Assembly: GCF_900497805.2 (NCBI RefSeq)
Contig: NW_020954562.1
Location: 24,953,722 to 25,017,721 of the forward strand
Direction: 5' to 3'
DNA from: Vombatus ursinus
Lineage: Eukaryota; Chordata; Mammalia; Diprotodontia; Vombatidae
Length of the DNA stretch: 64,000 nucleotides
In this document: positions 1 to 10,835 of the stretch, one piece after another
Layout: every line of letters begins with the position of its first letter
How positions within the stretch are numbered: the stretch's first letter is position 1
The notes under the pieces: model-generated
Database searches by the model: none
What the model was told of the DNA's origin: nothing
The model's input: only the letters and a program-made list of their open reading frames with translations
Translations under genes and position numbers: made by a program

Positions 1-110
1 ATGAGAAGTGATAAGGGCATGGACCACAGTGATGACTGAGTGGAGAGAAAGGAACATTGGTGACAGATTTTGCACTGACGTGTATATGTGGGCTGAGAAT
101 AAATGAAGAG

Positions 111-180
111 CAGATACTAAGTTTAGTATCTACTGAGAAGTAGATACTAAGTTTAGTATCTACTGAGAAGTAGATACTGA
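111..180. repeat. 30-bp tandem repeat with a palindromic core
   Basis: Units at 111-140 and 141-170 differ only at the first base, with a partial third unit to 180. Each unit contains the inverted repeat AGATACTAA-GT-TTAGTATCT, so every unit could form a 9-bp stem. It lies inside the L2 relic and is absent from what I know of L2, so it is a local expansion. Confidence 0.85.
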
Positions 181-630
181 TGTGATAAGCCTTAGTGATT
201 GAGAGGATATTTGTGTCTCCACTGTAATAAGAGAGTTGGGAAGAGGAGAAGGTTTCACTGACAAGATAATTCTGTTTTGGACATGTAGAATTTGAGATAC
301 TTCCAATTTTCCAGTTTGAGATGTCCAAATGGCAATTAGTAATGATAGTATATATAGTTCTGAGAATTATTTGCATAGAGATAAATATTGAATCTATAGG
401 AGCTGATGAGTGATTCACATACAAGATATATACAGAATAAATGAAAGGTAATCTGAAAAGGAAAGCATCAGTAGTGTGTGGTATGTGGTGGGTTGGAGGT
501 GGGGAAGAGACTGGGAAAGACTTCTGGCACAAGGTGAAATTAGAGCTGAGTACTGGAGGAAGTCTGGAAATCCAAGATGCCAGGATGGAAAAGGAATAAT
601 ATTCTAAGCATAGAGAACAACCAGTGAAAA

Positions 631-640
631 NNNNNNNNNN
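631..640. other. assembly gap (10 N)
   Basis: Ten N within the L2 relic. The real gap length is unknown. Confidence 0.99.
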
Positions 641-689
641 AGGGGAACAAAATGTAAAAAGACTGGGGAAAAATGGGGAGGGGTAGATT

Positions 690-1935
690 GTAAATAATGT
701 TAAAAGTAATCAATGGTTCTACATATGGATGGTGCAGTGCAGGCTGGGGGAGAACCTCTGTTTTCTTGGTGTTAATTGTTAGGCCAAAATTAGCACAAGC
801 AGCAGAGAATTGATCCATACTTTATTGCACCTAGCCTCAAAGGCTGCTTTAGATACACAATAACCTGAGAACAAAAAGCTACGTACCAACTCTCACTCCA
901 CTTTAGTCTTGATCTGGAGTGTTTTCAAGTCAAATAATTTACAGTCAGTATGGTAATTGACCTTGATGTAATCTTCATCCTCACTGCAGGCATCTGACAA
1001 CATTGCTGAAAACATCATGCTAAAAGACATGGGAGCAAGCATACAACCTCGCTTCACCTTCATTGGTGACTGGGAAAGTACAAGAGCATCATTTGTTATC
1101 TATAACCCATGTAAGCATGCTATCATAAAACTGTATAATACTGATGGACTATTCTAGGCAACCAAATTTTCCCATGATCTTCCACACACCCTCATGACTG
1201 ACAGTATCAAAGACCTTGGCCAGATCAGTGAACATTGTATACAAACCTGTATTCTGCTCTTAGCAGTTCTCCTGAGTTGTTGGGCAGCAGATACCATAAC
1301 AACCATTTCTCTGCCCTTTGTGAAGTCACACTGGCTCTTGAGTAGATGACCATATTCCAGATGAAGGATCAGACTATTAAGGAAGACTCTTATAAAAATC
1401 TTACTGACAATGACTAAGAGAGAGACCCCCCTGTGATTGTCACAGGACAACCTATTGCCTTTTCCTTTATGCAGATGGACAATGGAGACATCCTTGATTT
1501 ATTGGGGGAATAATCTCTTCTTCCCATATAACCCAGAAGATTTCAGTCAGATTTTGTATGAGCAGTGGACCCCCTGCCTTCAAGATCTCTGCTGGATTGG
1601 AATCAGCACCAGGCACTTTGCCTCACAAGACAAACCTAATGGCAGACAAAACTTCTTCAGCTGGAAATTTAGCTAGAGAACTATTGGCTTCAATCTGAGG
1701 TAAACAGTCAGTGGCTTCTACATTTGTTGATAATGATCTGTTGAGAACACTATGGAAGTATTCAGCCCATCTCTCCAGGATCATATCCTTACACTACCAG
1801 TTTGGCACCATCAGTACTGAGTAACTGAGCTGCACCAAATGTCTTTGGACCATAAATGGCCTTTAGGACATCATAAAAGTGCTTTGGATTGTTACTATCA
1901 GTGTAAAACTGAATTTTACTTGCTTTCTTACTTAG
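690..1935 (-). pseudogene. RTE reverse transcriptase remnant
   Basis: In order on the minus strand: WAEYFHSVLNR (about 1750), a GKVPGADSNPAEI segment (about 1610, RT block with the PGxD turn), CDNHRGVSLL and SQCDFTKGR (1290-1450, fingers/palm), the VTNEGE/CVLAP-like region (about 1040), and FGLTINTKKTEV (about 740-790). The catalytic FADD box should lie near 830-900 but I cannot read it cleanly. Several in-frame stops are present. Confidence 0.8.
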
Positions 1936-2298
1936 TCAAGAGCCCTGCATCTCTCTAAGTTTTGCTTGCACTTTGCTTTTTATGGACTTAGACATTGCCT
2001 TCTTAAAAACAGGCAAACTATCCTGCTGGTGAACCTTGGAGAGTTTTCGTTTTTCATTTAATAACTTCTGAATTTCCCCATCATTTTCATCAAACCAATC
2101 TTGATGTTTGTAAGTGTTCTGGCCAAGAAGATTACACGTGGTACTGTATATAAAATCTCTGAAAGCTGCCCACTCTTTCTCTGCTCCGCTGCTACCAATA
2201 GTGTGTTGGTTCAGCTTTGTCTCCAAGTTAGTAACAATCTGCTCACACATGATGAAGAACTCTAATATACTGACATTAAATCTTCTGGTAGTCATCAT
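1936..2298 (-). pseudogene. RTE endonuclease-RT linker, 120-codon open fragment
   Basis: This is the longest open stretch of the RTE relic, opening at a chance ATG at 2298. It carries EKEWAAFRDFIYSTTCNLLG, KHQDWFDENDGEIQKLLNEK and KVQAKLREMQ, the highly conserved RTE linker between endonuclease and reverse transcriptase. It ends at a stop where the family continues with the RT domain. Confidence 0.85.
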
Positions 2299-2299
2299 G

Positions 2300-2960
2300 C
2301 CTTAGGGCCACCACTTTTTTAATGCAAATGTTAGTTTAGAGAGGATATGTTTATGATTGGTCCAGCACTCTGTGCCACACATCACCTTTGTCACTCTCAC
2401 CTCCTGTCTCATTTATTAAATGCCAATGTTTGCTGTGAGGGTGTATTTATAAACTTTTGTTTTATTTAGGTAAATGGAAAACAGTGTTGGTGGTGAGACA
2501 TACAAATCTTCAATAGTAAGAGATTGTTGGCTGTGGCTGTTTCCAACTCCATTCTTCCCAAGCACTCCTTGCCACTTCTAATAGTTTGTACCCACTCTGG
2601 CATTAAAGTCATCTGGAATTACGAGCTTATCTTTCTGGCACATTGATGATGAAGGTCTCCAGGTATAAATTTTTTCTTTGACCTCATAAGGACTCATTGT
2701 GGTGGGAACACATATATGGATGACGGTGGCATAAAGCTTTCTTACAAGTAGCAATCACATTTGTCATGAGCATGTTGTTCACTCCTTTTGGGAGGCATAC
2801 AAGCATGTTGACTAGATTAAATCTGATTGTGAAACCCATGCCAGCTGCATAGTGCTCTCCATCACCGCAACCACTCCAGAAAAACGTGTATCCAGCTCCA
2901 ACTTTGGTAAACTGGCCTTCATTTGCCAGGGCTTGTCAGGAATGCTATTTAGATGAAATA
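2300..2960 (-). pseudogene. RTE endonuclease domain remnant
   Basis: Minus-strand fragments match the RTE endonuclease: FWSG followed by GEHYAAGMGF near 2840-2890, LPKGVNN near 2790, a DDFNARVG-like segment (read here around 2610) and VRVTKVMCGTECW then NHKH near 2350-2400. The terminal D/NH pair corresponds to the catalytic His region; here Asp is replaced by Asn. The frame is broken several times. Confidence 0.75.
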
Positions 2961-3524
2961 TATGCTGAGTTCTCTTACAAGAGTTGTTCATCTTTCAGGC
3001 CTACTGGATTTCTGGGTGCACACATTCCATGTTCCAATGATGAGTGGAATCATCTTCATAAAAGTTTTTTTTGTACATGTTATCATGTTTTGACCACAGG
3101 GTATGATCTCCACCCGCTGTGGTAAACAGGTCAGGGTTAGGTAAAGCAGACCATTTTTAAGACACCTTTTCTAGCCTCTTCCTCAAGCCAAGAGGTGAGC
3201 AATTCAGTCCCTAAGAAGGCTGCCCAGATACCCAGAGGGTTACCAAATACCACTATCACTTTAGTCCAGTGAGAAGACAACCCTATAGCCTGGGCCACAG
3301 GATTGGGACTACAGTTCCCAATGTATTTGCATCTGCTGCTTCATCACTAGACCATTATCACAGGACTTTGAGGTAGATAAAATAGTAACATTGTAACCTA
3401 ACAAAATAATAAAATAGTTGAATAGTAAAATGACAAAATGATAAAACTGTAAAATTATTGAATAGCAAAATAATACAACAGTAAAATATCAGGTGATCCC
3501 TTTTAACTTGGACATAAATTGTAT

Positions 3525-3645
3525 TTAAGTGAGGCAGAGCTGTGCAGTCATCAGCCTCACCCTCTCTTTCAGAGTTGTCCTGACCAGTAGCAAGACAAAA
3601 GTCAAGATGACCGACTATGGCTCTGGATGACTGCATCCATGGTCA
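3525..3645 (+). mobile_element. fragment of a marsupial RTE-associated repeat (gaggcagagctgtgc family)
   Basis: It shares the block 'aagtgaggcagagctgtgca ... cagcctcac ... agtagcaagacaaaagtc' with copies at 9794, 21546 and 50661. I do not know its formal family name. Confidence 0.55.
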
Positions 3646-3649
3646 TCTG

Positions 3650-3835
3650 GATGTTCTCTTTCCTCATCTCCATCTCCTAGATATCCTGACTTCCTTTAAG
3701 TGCCAACTAAAATTTTGTTTTTTCTAGGAAGCCTCTCCTGATCCCCTTTGATTGCAGGGCCTTTGTTCTGTTGATTGTTTCTTATTTACCCTGTATATTC
3801 CCAGCACTTAGCAGATTGTATGGCAGATAAAATCT
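3650..3835 (+). mobile_element. L2 3' end fragment
   Basis: It has the L2 tail order: ccaactaaaattt, cctctcctgatcccc, then 'cccagcacttagca'. It is diverged and 5'-truncated. Confidence 0.55.
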
Positions 3836-4100
3836 TTTTTTAATTTTATTTCATTCTGAACTTAAGAAATAAAACAAGCATTTCCATAACATAGCCGAAT
3901 AGGAAAAAAAGGGGATCATACATGAAACTGCAAATCTATTATGTACAACTTGTTATTCTTTTTAAATATATGATAAAGTTATCATGTAACTTTATTTTTA
4001 ATATAAAATAATTCTATATGTACTTCTACTTATCAGTTCTTTTTCTGGATGCAGATAGCTTCTTCTTTCTTATATCCTTTGTAGTTAATTTGGGTATTTG
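3836..4100 (-). mobile_element. L1-type 3' UTR fragment
   Basis: The segment 'cttaagaaataaaacaagca ... tgaaactgcaaatctatta ... gttctttttctggatgcag' matches a 3' UTR type I associate with marsupial L1/HAL1 elements. No coding part remains. Confidence 0.5.
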
Positions 4101-6180
4101 TAATAATAGGTTCTTAATAAATGCTTGTTGACTAACTGATATTGTAGGGATACCAAAAAATATGTAAATCCAAGAATACTTGAACATAAAGTACAAATGC
4201 TCACTTGAGAAGACCAAGGACTCCATTCATCACAAAATTGGGTTGCCATGGCACAGTGGTTGATTGAATAAGGAACATTTTGGAAAAACAGGAACAAAAC
4301 AGGTCAACCCGATTCTGGACACATAAAAGGACAAACAATACAGGGTAGCATGGAGATAACAGCACTTATACAAACAATTAGTAGTGTCTAAGCCAAGGAC
4401 AACTGGGAACTTCCTGGAGAAGGCAGTATCCAAGAGCCAGAGAGATGAGCTGCTGTTATGGACAGGAACAGTTTTCTGACAGGACTGCAAAGGCTTCCAG
4501 TACTAAAATCCCCTGCCACCTCATTCTGGCTGCAGAGGAAGTCTATGTCCATAAATTCCCTATCAGAGACATCAGTATTTTAGGGCTCTTTTCCCAACTC
4601 TTTTGGGAATAAGGAAGATCAGATGATAGATACTCCTTTGAGAAATGTTCACTAAAAATGTTTTCTTTCTGTTACTTTAGTCTTCATTTTTATCCTGATA
4701 AAGTGTTGACAATGTTTAACCGCTGATTCTGTCATGAGTCTTTCCTCATGGTGAACAGCTAAATATCTAGACATGAGTTAAATGTGCAAATTCCCAGTTT
4801 TCTAACAAGGAGAGGATGTAAGTGAGCCAGGGAAGTAAATTAGCCATGAATATTCCCACAATTTAAATCTGAGTCTGAAAGAGTCTAGAGCTGGTTGACT
4901 AGCTGACCACATATATAAAAATAAGATAATATTTGTAAAGCAGTTAGCACAGTACCCATTATATAGTAGGTGCTTAATAAATTATTCTCTCCTCCTTTCC
5001 CCTACCCTCCCCTCCCCACCTTAGCTCCACTGTCCTTATTCTTGCACAAAATTCAACATTCAGATCTAGTGTTTTCATATGCAAGTTACATTGAATGAAT
5101 TTTAGGCTTCTTTAGCTAAGCTACCAGAATGGTTTACAGATGCGCAAATTGCATTCTTTTTTCTCATCAACAAGCTCTGTAATTGATGCTCTAACAAGGG
5201 ATATTCACATCCACACAGATGTCAAAAAGCCAGTAGCACTAAATGTGCAAATTCCAACTAAACATGGAAATGCTGGTGTGATAAGGCGAGTGCTTATATA
5301 CTACCATTGCTGAATGTCTGCTGTGCTCACATTTTATCATTTAGCTACTAAAGTATTTAACAATGCAAGTACAATAGATGAGTCTCATTACTGCTTTCCC
5401 TATAAAACTAAAAAATGTGCTGCATTTTAATTGCCAGGAATGGGTAGGGGAGAAGAAGATTATGAAGGAGCAATTGTTGATGCTCTTATTTTTGCCATCC
5501 ACATCCAGGCCCAAAAGGAGAAATGAGAGGGTGGGGGAAGGATAATAAAATTAAATAAGGGTAGGTATAGAAAAAATAATGAAGAATGTAAGGCATTTTC
5601 TAGGGAACTAATTCACTCTCCAGAATTAAATTGCTCTGGTCTCACATTATTGCTTTATACTCTTTTCCTAAACTGTTGCATCCAACTTTCAAAATTAATT
5701 CAAAGGAGCAAAGAAGGAAGGAGGGAAAGGAATTCTTCAGTGATATGTATATGCCTAATGCAATACAGTTGTTCTCATTAAAATTTAATCATCCTAAATG
5801 TTTATTGTATGCAAAATAAACTTTTAATTTTATATTATCTACATGCATCCAAGTATGTACTTACTTTGTAGGAACTTGTGATCTGCTTTCTACTTGCATT
5901 AATTCTATTTTAAATTTTCACTGCTTATCTTCCTGAAACCTTCCCTAGTTACTTTTCTATTTTAAAATATCTTTACCAGATTTGTATATGCCAGTACTTG
6001 TTTAGATTACTTAAGGCCAGATTTTTATATTTTCTTGACTCCAAGGGCAGAATTTTGAGGATAGAGAGCATGGAGATAAGCCATCCCATTATTTAATACT
6101 GAAATAATCTTTGGAACAAGCTTCTGAATGGAAGCCAAGGTACCTAAAATTTCTGCAGCTTATATGTGTATTTCTAGCAT
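4101..6180. other. no gene; mostly unassigned DNA
   Basis: A MIR-like 3' end (taggtgcttaataaatt) lies at about 4915-4995. The rest has no repeat I recognise and no convincing coding stretch; the short open frames lack family motifs. 5040-5420 has balanced composition and no repeat signature, so it is a weak candidate for conserved non-coding sequence. Confidence 0.5.
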
Positions 6181-6184
6181 TATA

Positions 6185-6250
6185 ATGTGCACACACACAT
6201 ATACATACACATACACACATATATAATATAACATATTAGTATACATATGT
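6185..6250. repeat. CA/TA microsatellite
   Basis: Interrupted (CA)n passing into (TA)n-rich sequence. Confidence 0.8.
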
Positions 6251-7470
6251 ATAGTAATATAAGAAGACATAGATGATTTGTCATCTTCATTTGTAGAGAG
6301 GAAAGCCCATAATGATTTGATCACTAATCTATTGTTGCTTTGAAATATCTTTAGCTCTCTAATATAGACACATGCTAAGAGCAAGCCTTATCATGGACTA
6401 CCCATCAGTGCTCAGGTAAGTCACTTAATTATTCTGGTTCTTAATTTCTTTATCTGTAATAAGCTGGAAGTTGACTAGAAACTCTTTATGGTTTCTTAAA
6501 GTTCTAAATTTCTGATGTATGGATGTGGTCATCTGATTTCTCTGCTCAAAAAAATCTACAATAGTTGGTACAGCTTCTTAAATGTATTCATTGCTGCATT
6601 GAAGCAAGGGTGGAGGAATTGAAAACTTGGGGAGGAGGAAAGGGCAATTAGGGTTGAGGCTGAGGGGCAGCAAAGCAGCTGACTAGAAGATGATGGGGAA
6701 ATTAAGTGAAGCATGGCTGGTCCCAGGCCTAATTATGGTGGGTGACTGGAAAAAAAACCCCACCAATCACAACAGTAGGGCCCAGGATGGGAGTATGTAC
6801 AACTATAGTTGAAGATAGCTTCCCCTTCAGTCAGCAAGCCAAAGCAATCAGGAACAAGGATTCTGGCAATGAAATAGGTCTTTAACATGAAGTTCAGCCT
6901 AAGGAAATATAATACAGACAATTATAACTATTTCAGGGGTTAACAGTGCATTTTCTATTTCCCTGAGGGAGAATCATTTAAATATCGATTTGAAATGTTA
7001 CCAGCAACAGCAGGTACCTGACACAAAAACAGAGGCACCAAATGAGAGGATCAGAAGGACCAATATTTTGTGTTTTATATTCCTTATAGAGGAAATATTC
7101 CCTCAGTTATCATATCTGGATAACCACCTCCAGTACTGTTAGGAACACTATAGCCTATATATTTTAAAGGAGACAGTCTTCTACTAATTATCTGTTATAG
7201 ACTAGAGGTGGGGGTGGGTAGTGATAAACTTAATAAACTCTAGACCCACATTCCCTTACCAATTACCTGTAACAAGACTCTTCAGGTTTCTCTCCTAATT
7301 ATCTGACTACCTACATCTTTCTACCATAAATTCTTACTTCAGCTGCAATATAACAAATCTATTGAGGACCAAATCTTTGGAAATTTTTATCAGACGTATC
7401 CAATAAGGGACCTGCACCAACTTGCCAAAGTTTTTAGGGGATATAAACTCCTTGTGAGTCAATATTGTTT
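6251..7470. other. no gene or repeat recognised
   Basis: AT-rich unassigned sequence. The open frames here are short and carry no recognisable motif. Confidence 0.5.
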
Positions 7471-7474
7471 CATT

Positions 7475-7560
7475 TTTTTTTCTTTGTATCTCCAGAACCT
7501 AGCACAGTACCTGGCATTTAGTAGACATTTAATAAATACCTATTGATTGATTAGCAAGCA
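7475..7560 (+). mobile_element. L2 3' terminal fragment
   Basis: It reads 'ctccagaacctagcacagta ... ctggcatttagtagacattt' followed by aataaatacc and short attgatt repeats, the standard L2 3' end. Confidence 0.65.
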
Positions 7561-8189
7561 TTTGGCCTAATGAGAACTTTCTAGATCAATACAGACACAC
7601 AAATCTGTTGAAAAATGATTCTAGAGTCCTTGAAAATAATCCCAAAACATGCCACACACACTTCTAGAAGGAGGAGAGCAATGGCCTCTTTTCACGGCCC
7701 CAGTTATGCTAATCTTGACATTAGTTCACATGGACTTCCAAATGCCTAGAAGAGAGAAAAGGGTGAAATGAAATAGAAAGAAGATAGAAAAGGACTGTTT
7801 GTTCTGGGACTTGGTTTGCCAGAAGAGCAGCTGTCTAGCCACTGCTGCCCACAGAAAATAGGAGGAGATCCAGCTCCATTTTTATTGAGACTCTTGTCAT
7901 GAACATGTGCTGATTTTACACATGCCTCAAGAGTCAAGAACTTGGGGCTTTAAAGCTTTGGCAATAGTGCATCTTAGCAGATTGTACCCAATCATTCATA
8001 CTCATTCAACTTGTCTTTTGAAAACTGTAATATAAAATGATTGAGCATAAGGAGATTAATGTATTCAATGATCATATTGGGACAACTATGTAGATGGTTG
8101 TTGATCCAAGTGAGAATTAGTTCAATAAAATAACTTCATAAAGAACTGAGCTTTAATAGTCTATAATAGTAATAATACATTAAAGTGCT

Positions 8190-8600
8190 GTCTCCAGTAA
8201 GAGGACCTAGGTTTAAATTCCCTACTCTGACTTTTATTAAATGTGAGACCATAGATTAGTAATTTATTCTCTTGGAGCCTAAATTTCCTCATCTGTCAAA
8301 TTAGTGTGTTTATCTATATCAGTGATGTCAAGCTCAAATAAAAACAGAGGCCACTAAACTATAACAAAGTTCCTGAAGACCTTAGAAAAATCACATACTA
8401 ATATTATCTATGCCTATTGCATGTTTTTTTTTTTACTTTAATATTCCTCCATTACATTTTAATCTGTAAAGCATTAGGAAGGAGTACTGCAGCACTTGAG
8501 AGTGCTGTGGGACACATTGCCTGTTTGATGTCCCTGGTCTAGATGGCCTCTGAGGTTCCTTCTGGTCTATATCTAAGGTTCTATGATCCTCATCCCACTG
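8190..8600 (+). mobile_element. MIR-related SINE split by a hAT element
   Basis: The left part (8190-8319) has 'aggacctaggtttaaattcc ... tttcctcatctgtcaaatta'. The right part (8537-8600) has 'gtctagatggcctctgaggt' and ends tctaaggttctatgatc. Joined, they make the usual marsupial SINE whose tail reads 'ctagatggcctctgaggtcc'. The interruption is the DNA transposon at 8320-8536. Confidence 0.7.
8320..8536. mobile_element. hAT-type MITE, 217 bp
   Basis: The left end is CAGTGATGTCAAGCTC and the right end (reverse complement) is CAGGGACATCAAACAGGC; both fit the hAT terminus CAGGGGTGTCAAACTC seen widely in vertebrates. It is flanked by 8-bp duplications, atctatat (8312-8319) and gtctagat (8537-8544), with two mismatches, as expected for hAT. 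There is no transposase, so it is non-autonomous. Confidence 0.7.
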
Positions 8601-9790
8601 CCATCCCCAGACTATAATCCATCTAGACCATTTCATTCTGTTAAATCCCACAGTCATCCAGAAAAGCCTCATACACAGAAGGGAAACAAATAAGGCTAAG
8701 ATTCATTTTGAAAAATACACATATAGATCCACTATTGGGGATTTTTGCAGAGGCTACAACTTACAGAAAGAGTCTCTGGGAAGACATAACAGACCACTAA
8801 AAATTGTCTGTCCTAGGGTTCTGTTACCATAGAAACACTTGGTTAGAAAGAAAGAAAAATCAAGAATTTCTGAACTTTCTAACCCTGAAAAACAAACAAA
8901 CAAAAAGTCTCTACAGTCAAAAAAACTACATTCTGAAAGAGGAGACAATATATATCTAGGTTGTTTGTTATTGAGAGAGGGATATTCTAGTTTGGAAAGT
9001 TATGATTATAAAGGTTGAGTCTAATTGAGTAAATTAATCAAATTATCTCTCTCTCTCTTAAAGTAAATGATAAGATACTCATCCTACATACCTTTAAGAA
9101 GTGAGAACACATCTTCAATCAAATGAACAAAGACATTAGATGAGCAGAAGACACTTAAAGGAAATATGTTCCATTTGGGTAAGGGTCTTGATAATGTCCT
9201 AAGGAGCCTGGATAAAACCGGGAGCATGTTCATAATCTGAGAGACTTGAGAGCTGTAAGAGAACAGTTTTAGCTAAGCCCCTAAGAAAGAATTCCTTGTT
9301 GAGGAGAAAACGTTGGCCTTCATGTAGTAATCGCTCACCACTCCCACCTCACCCCCATCACTACAACCCCTTTACTTGGAAGAAGACCTATTACATTTTG
9401 AAGAACTGAAGGAATTTGAGGTTCTTGTCTTCTTTTTGGTGTCCTAGCAGCATCTTAAGAAGAGTTGATGACAGTGATTCTATTAAGAGCCAAGGATAGA
9501 CTGAACACAGATTCTAGGTTCTACAAAGAATCCCAAAGAGTTCTAAGAAGGGTTAGCCATGGGGAACGTTTTGAAAACCCCATCAAAAGGACTTTGATGA
9601 GCTATGTTATCCTCTTTGTCACATGTACTCTCTAAACTTGAGCCTACTTTCTCCTGGATTCTATATGTATTTGGAAAATTTGTCACAGGCTTTTTGGATA
9701 TGTTTTGTTCTCACTCTCCCTATTATAGAAGCTTAGTAAATACCCCTTATTAAAAGCTAATTAAATCTGCCTGAATAATTGATATTAACT
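8601..9790. other. no gene or repeat recognised
   Basis: Unassigned sequence with a short (TC)n at 9045-9058. No coding motif was seen on either strand. Confidence 0.45.
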
Positions 9791-9793
9791 AAT

Positions 9794-10000
9794 GTTGTTG
9801 TTATTTGCCCTTCGTTCCAGAAGAGGACCAATGACATCATGAGGTTTAGGTCTTGACTGGTCAGTGAATTGGATCTGAGTGGGGCAGAGCTGCACAAAGT
9901 CACCGGCCTCATTCTCTCCTCCAGAGTCATCAAAGTCCAGTGGCAAAATAAAAACTAAGCTGACTGGAGATGGCCTGATAACTAGTAGTCCTCGGGGAAA
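9794..10000 (+). mobile_element. marsupial RTE-associated repeat, 5' part
   Basis: It begins 'tgttgttgttatttgccctt' and continues with cgttccagaagaggacc, 'gtgaattggatctgagtggg' and gtccagtggcaaaat. The same head and body occur at 21546 and 50661. The family name is uncertain. Confidence 0.65.
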
Positions 10001-10010
10001 GTAATAGTGG

Positions 10011-10013
<3 letters not shown>

Positions 10014-10050
<37 letters not shown>
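10014..10050. repeat. (TG)n microsatellite
   Basis: An uninterrupted TG run of 18 units. Confidence 0.95.
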
Positions 10051-10053
<3 letters not shown>

Positions 10054-10154
10054 TATAACATTAGTTGGAGTCCTAGCCTCTGCATTTCATTGAATTGCTG
10101 CCCAATTTTTTTCCCTGCATTTTGTCAGTATTGTCCCTGAACTGTCTATCATAT

Positions 10155-10500
10155 GAGGTAGCTAGGTGTCACAATGGATAGAGCGGCCTGGAGTCAGGAA
10201 GATATAAGTTCAAATGTGAACTCAGACACTTATCAACTGTGTGACCTTGAGCAAATCATTCAATCTCAATTTGGCTCAGTTTTCTCAACTGTAAATTCAG
10301 GACAATAATGGTAGGTAGTGGTGCAGTTAATAGAACGCAAGGTTTTAAGTTAGGATGACTCATCTTCAAATCTGGCCTCTCAGTTTCCTCATCTGTAAAA
10401 TGAGGTGGAGAAGGAAATAGCAAATAACTCCAGTATCTGTGCCAAGAAAACCCCAAATGGGGTCACAAAGTGTTTGATATAACTGAACAACAGCAGCAAA
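10155..10500 (+). mobile_element. two overlapping CORE-SINEs; the second has an RTE-like tail (Mar-1 type)
   Basis: The first head begins 'gaggtagctaggtgtcacaa' and keeps the CORE (ctgtgtgaccttgagcaaat). A second head at about 10310 (taggtagtggtgcagttaat) leads to 'ctcatctgtaaaatgaggtg', then the RTE/BovB-like tail 'ggagaaggaaatagcaaata ... caaatggggtcacaaag' and an A-rich end. The second appears inserted near the 3' end of the first. Confidence 0.75.
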
Positions 10501-10744
10501 AGCCTAATAAATGTTCTGCTTGCTCTAATCTTAGGAGTCTTGGTATTAGTTTTTCCATTAAACTTTCTGGTTCTTTGCCACCTATCAAACACCTACCATA
10601 AGGATCTAGTATGATTTGTTAGGCTAAGCATGAAAGACTACTCTTGCATACTTTTCTGTACTTAGTTCCCTTTATATGCTTATGATACGATTTGAACTTG
10701 TCTTATAAATGGTAACTGATATTTTTTTTTTTAATTCACATAAG

Positions 10745-10835
10745 TGAGGAGGCTGTCTGATTGGTAAACATGTTGTAGAGGAGCTACCTTCAGGGAGTGT
10801 GGGTTGGACTAGATAACTGCTAAGATCTGATTTTT
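10745..10835 (+). mobile_element. L3/CR1 3' end fragment
   Basis: It carries 'catgttgtagaggagctacc' and 'gtgtgggttggactagataa', the 3' terminus of L3/CR1. Confidence 0.6.

Larger units (their letters stand above)
1..705 (-). mobile_element. L2 LINE relic, part of the reverse transcriptase region
   Basis: On the minus strand the stretch near 265-300 reads as a diverged version of the L2 reverse-transcriptase segment ending MSKTE (the rc of ctgttttggacatgt). The downstream part (520-705) matches the L2 region that on the opposite strand reads 'gagctgagtactggagga ... aacaaccagtg'. The copy is heavily diverged with no open frame. It contains a 30-bp tandem repeat at 111-180 and a 10-base assembly gap at 631-640. 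Its far end touches the RTE relic. Confidence 0.65.
690..3340 (-). mobile_element. RTE-clade LINE (BovB/RTE-1-like) relic
   Basis: Minus-strand translation, across several frames, follows the RTE order. An apurinic/apyrimidinic-type endonuclease lies at about 2300-2960, a linker with the KHQDWFDEND and KLREMQ motifs at about 1940-2290, and reverse transcriptase from about 1935 down to 690. The copy stops just after the TKKTEV motif in the palm/thumb region, so the 3' third of RT and the 3' UTR are missing. That is unusual, because LINEs normally lose the 5' end. It has multiple stops and frame changes and is clearly inactive. RTE elements of this clade are known to mobilise SINEs with BovB-like tails, and several such SINEs lie in this window. 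Confidence 0.85.
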
